Part shown: piece by piece, positions 15,451-19,380 of the stretch
Position numbering within the stretch: the first letter of the stretch is position 1
How the letters are laid out: every line of letters starts with the position of its first letter
Origin: an uncultured Actinomyces sp.
GTDB lineage: Bacteria > Actinomycetota > Actinomycetes > Actinomycetales > Actinomycetaceae
Direction of reading: 5' to 3'
NCBI GenBank assembly: GCA_938014245.1
Contig: CALLSD010000032.1
Span: forward strand, 1 to 19,380
DNA length: 19,380 nt
Translations under genes and position numbers: made by a program
The notes under the pieces: generated by a model
The model's database searches: none
What the model was told of the DNA's origin: nothing
The model's input: the letters and a program-made list of their open reading frames with translations, nothing else

Positions 15451-15456
15451 AGTTTA
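15451..15456 (-). promoter_or_regulatory. Possible -10 hexamer for metG
   Basis: The minus strand reads TAAACT, then eight bases, then the ATG. The AGGGG that follows is too close to the ATG to be a good ribosome site, which favours a leader of zero to two bases. No clear -35 is visible. Confidence 0.35.
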
Positions 15457-15463
15457 ATGCCTA

Positions 15464-15493
15464 TTGGCGCTCGAGTCGTCTCTGCCCTATTCT
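15464..15493 (+). promoter_or_regulatory. Candidate promoter for pncA
   Basis: TTGGCG (15464-15469) and TATTCT (15488-15493) are separated by 18 bases, about 35 bases before the pncA start. This is a reasonable sigma-A-type match but rests on sequence likeness alone. Confidence 0.35.
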
Positions 15494-15528
15494 CAAGGTA
15501 TCTGCCGCTTATTTTTCGGGAGGATCCA

Positions 15529-16101
15529 ATGCCCCGCGCGCTTGTCATTGTCGATGTTCAACCTACTTTTTGCGAGGGGGGAGCTCTTCCCGTTGAGGGC
15601 GGAAACGCCTGTGCTCAGCGCGTAGCTGATTTTGTTGCCGCTCACGCCTCGGATTACGACTGCATCGTGACCTCGCAGGATTGGCACATCGATCCGGGTT
15701 CGCATTTCTCTGACAATCCCGATTTCGTTGACACGTGGCCCCCACACGGCGTCGCAGGTACCGCCGAGGCCGAGCTCCACCCCGCTCTTGCCGACCTCCA
15801 TGCCGATGTGACGATCCACAAGGGCATGTACGAGGCCGCCTACTCTGCTTTCGATGGCGAGGACGTGGCAACGAAGCGTCCCTTGCTTGACCTTCTTCGA
15901 GACAAGGGCATCGATTCCTTAGACGTCGTGGGCCTTGCTCAATCCCACTGCGTGTGTGAAACCGCGCTGGACGGGGTGAAGGATGGCTTCAAGGTGCGAG
16001 TCTTCACCGACCTGACCGAACCCGTCAGCCCCGAGCTGGGCGAGCTAGCCACCGCACGTATGGCCGAGGCCGGAGTTGAGCTGGTCCCCTCTCGGGCCTG
16101 A
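15529..16101 (+). CDS. pncA: Nicotinamidase / isochorismatase-family hydrolase
   Basis: Hydrolyses nicotinamide to nicotinate for NAD salvage; the family also activates pyrazinamide in mycobacteria. The 190 residues match the family length. The catalytic triad is visible as Asp9 in LVIVDVQPTF, Lys98 in IHKGMYEAAYSAFDG and Cys141 in GLAQSHCVCETA. The metal ligands are Asp51, His53 and His59 in SQDWHIDPGSHF. The ATG at 15529 is chosen because GGGAGG lies five bases upstream (15518-15523) and the family starts at this strand; an in-frame ATG at 15457 would add 24 unrelated residues. It is divergent from metG and ends 18 bases before the convergent rsmI stop. Assignment as nicotinamidase, rather than another isochorismatase-family member, rests on the D/K/C triad and DxHxxxxxH metal site and is fairly sure. 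Confidence 0.92.
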   Translation: MPRALVIVDVQPTFCEGGALPVEGGNACAQRVADFVAAHASDYDCIVTSQDWHIDPGSHFSDNPDFVDTWPPHGVAGTAEAELHPALADLHADVTIHKGMYEAAYSAFDGEDVATKRPLLDLLRDKGIDSLDVVGLAQSHCVCETALDGVKDGFKVRVFTDLTEPVSPELGELATARMAEAGVELVPSRA

Positions 16102-16119
16102 TTCGCCTACCGCACTCCC

Positions 16120-16974
16120 CTAGTTCGTGCGGGCGAGCGCTGCCCGGTACAGCTCATTCTTGCGTAATCCGGTCGCTTCTGCGACTTCCGCCGCAGCGTC
16201 CTTAAGCCGCATGCCTTCTGCCGCCAAAGCCAGCACGGCCTCGACGTGGTCGTCGGCATTGCCCTGCGCTCGCCCGGGAGCAATAACCAGGGTGATCTCC
16301 CCAAGGACCTCTCCTTCGGTGGCTTCAACCAGTTCCGCGAGGCTTCCGCGAATCACCTCTTCATAGGTCTTCGTGAGCTCCCGGCATAGCGCTCCCTCGC
16401 GCTCTGCGCCGAAAACTTCAGCCATAAGAATCAGCGTCTCGTGAACCCGCTTCGGGGATTCAAAAAAGATCAGGGTATGCGGGTCGGCGGCAAGCGCCTT
16501 CAGGTAGCGCGTCGCTTCCCCCGTCTTGCGCGGGAGGAACCCCTCAAAAGCAAAGCGGTCGGAGGGCAGTCCTGAAACCGCGAGCGCAGTGACCGGCGCG
16601 GAGGGACCGGGGAGCGCGCTGACGTGAACTCCAGCGGCAGTGGCCTCGTGAACGAGGCGGAATCCGGGGTCTGAGACGGTGGGCATTCCCGCGTCGGAGA
16701 CCATGACGACGCGTGCGCCCGCCCGCGCTTGTTCGACGACCGCCGAGGCCTTGGCGGATTCATTGTGGTCGTGGAGGCTGATGAGTTTCGCGCTCAGGTG
16801 GATTCCCATTCTCGAGGCCAGGGCGAGAAGGCGGCGCGTGTCTTCTGCGGCGATGATGTCGGCTTGCTCGAGCGCTGGGGCCAGACGCGAAGAGGCATCG
16901 CGTACGTCACCGATTGGGGTTGCTGCTAGAAGAATCGAGGCGGGGGCCTGAATAAAATCCTGGTCTTCACTCAC
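16120..16974 (-). CDS. rsmI: 16S rRNA (cytidine-1402-2'-O)-methyltransferase
   Basis: Methylates the 2'-O of C1402 in 16S rRNA with S-adenosylmethionine, in the ribosomal P-site region. The 284 residues are the usual length. Landmarks are ATPIGDVRD (18-26), the family signature AEDTRRLL (43-50), SDAGMPTVSDPG (93-104), FEGFLPRK and FFESPKRVHETL. The C-terminal ~50 residues, with a KDAAAEVAEATGLRKNELY segment, resemble the short helix-turn-helix-like end of the family. The start is GTG at 16974, directly before MSEDQDF, with a poor ribosome site. It is divergent from pmt with 65 bases between starts, the same pairing as Rv1003/Rv1002c in M. tuberculosis, and convergent with pncA. Identity is secure. 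Confidence 0.95.
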   Translation of the reverse strand: MSEDQDFIQAPASILLAATPIGDVRDASSRLAPALEQADIIAAEDTRRLLALASRMGIHLSAKLISLHDHNESAKASAVVEQARAGARVVMVSDAGMPTVSDPGFRLVHEATAAGVHVSALPGPSAPVTALAVSGLPSDRFAFEGFLPRKTGEATRYLKALAADPHTLIFFESPKRVHETLILMAEVFGAEREGALCRELTKTYEEVIRGSLAELVEATEGEVLGEITLVIAPGRAQGNADDHVEAVLALAAEGMRLKDAAAEVAEATGLRKNELYRAALARTN

Positions 16975-17027
16975 GGACCAATCGTCCCACCTTTGGGTGT
17001 ACTACTCCAGTTGAGGGTGGGCATCGG

Positions 17028-17033
17028 TAGACT
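17028..17033 (+). promoter_or_regulatory. Possible -10 hexamer for pmt (leaderless candidate)
   Basis: TAGACT fits the TANNNT pattern, with six bases before the GTG start at 17040, so transcription would begin at the start codon. No ribosome site is visible before that GTG, which agrees with a leaderless message. Confidence 0.4.
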
Positions 17034-17039
17034 GAACTG

Positions 17040-18890
17040 GTGAACGACGAAACTCTTTCCAATTCAGATAACCCTGGGGCCGAGGCGACAGCTGGCGACG
17101 CGCACACAGAAGAGCTCGCACAGCGTGAAGATGACGTCTGTGCTCCTCCCAAGGCCGTGGCTCAGGAAGAGGCCGAACCCGACACTGATACGCAAGCTGC
17201 AGATGCCGGGACGACAGTTGATGGAGACGATGAGGAGCCTGCCTCGGAGAGCGGGGAAGAGTCTGCAGATATTGAGTCTTCCGAAGACGTCAGCGAGGCT
17301 GAGGCGCGCAAGTGGAAGCCCGTCGCTATCCCCCGCTGGGCACAGCTGCCCATGTCTGCGCGTGCGGGTTGGATCGCTACGTGGGTGACGACGATTCTTG
17401 CCGCTTTTATTCGTCTTCCGGGACTTGGAACTATCCGAACGCTCATTTTTGACGAGACCTACTACGTCAAGGACGCCTACTCGCAAATCGCTTTGGGATA
17501 TGAGGGAAGTTGGGCGAAAGATACCGATCCCGCATTTATTTCAGGCAATTTTTCGGGACTTTCTGCCGAGGGCGGCTACGTCGTTCACCCTTCGGTAGGA
17601 AAGTGGCTGATCGGACTGGGAATGCGGGCATTTGGTCCGACGAATCCTGTCGGTTGGCGCATCAGCGCCGCGATCGCGGGAATCATTTTGGTCTTCTTGA
17701 CTGCTCGTATTGCACAGCACCTGTTCCGTTCCCCTGCTATTACTGCACTTGCCGGATTCTTCATGGCTACCGATGGCATCGCGATTGTTTTGTCGCGAAC
17801 GGGCCTATTGGACGTCTTTTTAGCAATGTTCGCCGCGGCGGCTTTCTTGGCGGTGCTGAAAGATCAAGAGATTACTCATCCGCGATTGGTCTCACGGCTC
17901 TCTGAATGGACGCCTGATCCCGATGATCCCAAGAGAATTGGACCTCACGCAGGCTCTCGTTGGTGGCTCCTCGCGGCCGGTATTTTGAGTGGCTTGGCGA
18001 TGTCGGTCAAGTGGTCGGGCCTCTATGTCCTGGCTGTTCTCGGTTTATTTGTTGCCGTCCGCGACTGGATGACTCGCAGGCGAATGGGTCATCCGCGGGC
18101 TTTTTCTGCAACGCTCATCAACGACACTTCAGTCGCTTTCTTGGCAATGGTTCCCCCGGCGATCATCACCTATATTGCCTCGTGGTTCGGCTGGTTTGCT
18201 CATTGGAATGCGTATGGTCACCGCAATCACGGCATTGCCGGAGCCTTCCAAGACTTGTGGGATTACCACGTGGGAATGTTCAAGTTCCACACTGGGCTGA
18301 CGACGCCTCACACCTATCAGGCGCACCCGGCGCAGTGGTTTGTTCAGGCACGTCCGACGTCTTTTGCGTGGGACAAGGTCGCATCTGGTGCCTGCGATAA
18401 GTCCGACTGCGTCCACGCGGTTTTAGCTTTGGGCAATCCGCTTCTGTGGTGGGTCGGGGCCGTCGCCTTCTTTATCCTTCTCTTTGTCACACTGCGAGAT
18501 CGCAACTGGCGCACCGGATTCGTTGTCTGTGGATACCTCGCGCTCTACTTCCCGTGGTATCTCAACGCGAACCGAACGATCTTCAACTTCTACACGATCG
18601 CATTCGTCCCCTTCGTGTGTTTAAGCGTCGCTTGGCTGCTCGGCTATATGTTGGATCAGGCCCGCACGTGGGTTGATCCAGACCGCATGTATGACTCTCA
18701 GCCGCTTGAGCCAGGGGATTACCGCTGGATGGGCGCCGATGCCGGTGTCCGTCAGCGCTGGGCGCTAGGAGCTCTGGTCATTACCGCGCTCATTACCGCT
18801 TCCGCGGTATTCTTCATGCCGCTATGGCGAGGAGATCTGATCTCCTATAACTTCTGGCACTTCCACATCTGGTTCCCAACGTGGATCTAA
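17040..18890 (+). CDS. pmt: Dolichyl/polyprenyl-phosphate-mannose--protein mannosyltransferase
   Basis: A GT39-family membrane enzyme that transfers mannose from polyprenyl-phosphomannose to Ser/Thr of proteins during Sec export; the homologue is Rv1002c. Of 616 residues, the first ~95 form an acidic, disordered-looking cytoplasmic extension. About ten or more membrane helices follow, starting near 108-126. The catalytic acidic pair is Asp138-Glu139 in LIFDETYYVKDAYS, in the first external loop. Further family-like stretches are GGYVVHPSVGKWLIG and the C-terminal YNFWHFHIWFPTWI. The start is GTG at 17040 with no ribosome site, probably leaderless. The gene is divergent from rsmI, a conserved pairing, and ends just before a strong hairpin. 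Possible local substrate: the Pro/Ser/Thr tail of the PspC protein in this window (inference). Identity is strong. Confidence 0.93.
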   Translation: MNDETLSNSDNPGAEATAGDAHTEELAQREDDVCAPPKAVAQEEAEPDTDTQAADAGTTVDGDDEEPASESGEESADIESSEDVSEAEARKWKPVAIPRWAQLPMSARAGWIATWVTTILAAFIRLPGLGTIRTLIFDETYYVKDAYSQIALGYEGSWAKDTDPAFISGNFSGLSAEGGYVVHPSVGKWLIGLGMRAFGPTNPVGWRISAAIAGIILVFLTARIAQHLFRSPAITALAGFFMATDGIAIVLSRTGLLDVFLAMFAAAAFLAVLKDQEITHPRLVSRLSEWTPDPDDPKRIGPHAGSRWWLLAAGILSGLAMSVKWSGLYVLAVLGLFVAVRDWMTRRRMGHPRAFSATLINDTSVAFLAMVPPAIITYIASWFGWFAHWNAYGHRNHGIAGAFQDLWDYHVGMFKFHTGLTTPHTYQAHPAQWFVQARPTSFAWDKVASGACDKSDCVHAVLALGNPLLWWVGAVAFFILLFVTLRDRNWRTGFVVCGYLALYFPWYLNANRTIFNFYTIAFVPFVCLSVAWLLGYMLDQARTWVDPDRMYDSQPLEPGDYRWMGADAGVRQRWALGALVITALITASAVFFMPLWRGDLISYNFWHFHIWFPTWI

Positions 18891-18920
18891 AGTGATCTGC
18901 CGTTGTTGGTAGATGCCGTT

Positions 18921-18948
18921 GTGCCCGCGAACTTCCGTTCGCGGGCAC
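18921..18948 (+). terminator. Terminator hairpin after pmt
   Basis: A perfect 12-bp stem, GTGCCCGCGAAC with its complement, and a four-base TTCC loop, starting 31 bases past the pmt stop and followed by TTCTCATTCC. The stem is strong and GC-rich with a weak T tract. Confidence 0.7.
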
Positions 18949-19148
18949 TTCTCATTCCATCGCTGAAAGCGCATCACGGCACTTGTTTGGCCAACACACA
19001 TCGTCTGCTCGGGCCGTTGGCGGCAACCTAGCTGAGCGCCCCAGTGCCGCTTACAGTGCCTATGTCTCTGTAGCTACGAAACGTATGCCTGCGCTCATGG
19101 GTACATCGTCTCTCAAACTGTGCAGCAATAGCTCAACCTGGGGAATCT

Positions 19149-19191
19149 CAGGTGTGACTAATGTTCCCAGGCAGGTGTGACTGATGTTTCC
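19149..19191 (+). repeat. Two imperfect 20-base direct repeats
   Basis: CAGGTGTGACTAATGTTCCC (19149-19168) and CAGGTGTGACTGATGTTTCC (19172-19191) agree at 18 of 20 positions and are three bases apart. Repeated TGTGACTxATGT-like units resemble the ends of IS481/IS3-type elements, where tandem copies can be transposase sites. No complete element is present. Confidence 0.6.
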
Positions 19192-19326
19192 TAAGGAGAT
19201 CCGGCACGTCGCATTTCCGCGCGACGAGGTTGCCTACTTTGTCCCCACTAAGCGGCTGCGATCAGTTGAATAGCCGCGGGCGGCTAGCGGTAGCACGGCC
19301 GGTGTCGTGTTGTGGGTATGACAAAG

Positions 19327-19363
19327 CGGTGGGGTCTTGGAAGCGTGTTCCAAGACCCCACCG
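19327..19363. repeat. 16-bp perfect inverted repeat, possible terminator of an off-window gene
   Basis: CGGTGGGGTCTTGGAA (19327-19342) and its complement (19348-19363) enclose a five-base GCGTG loop. It would fold as a very stable hairpin on either strand. There is no T tract directly after it. It could terminate a minus-strand gene entering from beyond the window end or mark a mobile-element boundary. Confidence 0.6.
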
Positions 19364-19380
19364 TGAAAGTGTGTTGTGGC

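Larger units (their letters stand above)
18949..19380. other. Non-coding end region with repeat structure, no convincing gene
   Basis: About 430 bases without a supported gene. The few open frames are short, lack good ribosome sites and match no family I recognise. The region contains a pair of 20-base direct repeats at 19149-19191 and a long perfect inverted repeat at 19327-19363, described separately. Such content is common at the edge of insertion sequences or in eroded mobile DNA, but no transposase sequence is visible here. Confidence 0.5.

Noticed and set aside
14084..15457. 457-codon plus-strand open frame opposite metG
   Set aside because: It is antisense to MetRS, whose motifs are all present on the minus strand; no independent support.
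15457..15528. 24-residue N-terminal extension of PncA
   Set aside because: It overlaps the candidate promoter and ribosome site, and the nicotinamidase fold begins at the later ATG.
16110..16132. CCGCAC/GTGCGG hairpin between convergent pncA and rsmI
   Set aside because: Only six base pairs with an 11-base loop, overlapping the rsmI stop and without a T tract; too weak to call a terminator.
18983..19180. 65-codon plus-strand open frame after pmt
   Set aside because: No ribosome site, no recognisable domain, and it runs into the direct repeats.
19184..19273. 29-codon open frame starting in the second direct repeat
   Set aside because: Too short and without family likeness to support as a gene; may be a chance frame in mobile-element debris.
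1..19380. CRISPR array, tRNA or rRNA genes
   Set aside because: No regularly spaced repeats and no cloverleaf or rRNA-like sequence were recognised by eye on either strand.

Overview
The window is a gene-dense chromosomal segment of a GC-rich actinobacterium. Family content and gene order both point to Actinomycetota: a PerM-type (DUF6350) membrane protein next to sucCD and a UvrD/PcrA helicase, a PspC-domain sensor kinase, a short MetRS, and rsmI divergent from a protein O-mannosyltransferase. In Mycobacterium tuberculosis the same neighbours occur in two blocks (Rv0949 uvrD1, Rv0951/Rv0952 sucCD, Rv0955 perM; and Rv1002c pmt, Rv1003 rsmI, Rv1007c metS). The overall flavour suggests an Actinomyces/Schaalia-like member of the Actinomycetaceae. 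That placement is inference; no rRNA gene is present to test it.

Layout. Bases 1-11133 form a long minus-strand series. Read in transcription order it is PspC-domain histidine kinase, NarL/LuxR response regulator, DUF1846 protein, PcrA helicase, sucC, sucD, perM and guaA (cut by the window start). Spacing is tight at DUF1846-pcrA (2 bases), sucC-sucD (18 bases) and sucD-perM (ATGA overlap). Divergent from the kinase, bases 11247-13486 carry a PspC-domain membrane protein and a small membrane protein with a low-complexity N-terminus. A 17-bp perfect inverted repeat separates these from the convergent metG (13601-15442, minus). Then come pncA (plus), convergent rsmI (minus) and divergent pmt (plus), which ends at a strong hairpin. 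The last ~430 bases hold no convincing gene but contain a pair of 20-base direct repeats and a long perfect inverted repeat, the sort of debris seen near insertion sequences.

How the genes work together. The kinase, regulator and divergent PspC protein match the layout of the EsrISR three-component envelope-stress system of Corynebacterium glutamicum and are the most likely regulatory unit here. The intergenic region between kinase and PspC gene has direct and inverted repeats that could be the regulator's operator. The remaining genes are mostly housekeeping: GMP synthesis, succinyl-CoA synthetase, DNA repair helicase, tRNA charging, NAD salvage, 16S rRNA methylation and protein O-mannosylation. 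Pmt is a plausible modifier of the Pro/Ser/Thr-rich tail on the PspC protein.

No tRNA, rRNA, CRISPR array or complete mobile element was seen. The items most worth a second look are the 234-residue partner protein with four short TxxLP-type motifs, the close DUF1846-pcrA pairing, the Tyr/Gly/Ser-rich linker in PcrA, the thrice-repeated 12-bp palindrome inside pcrA, and the candidate operator of the PspC system.
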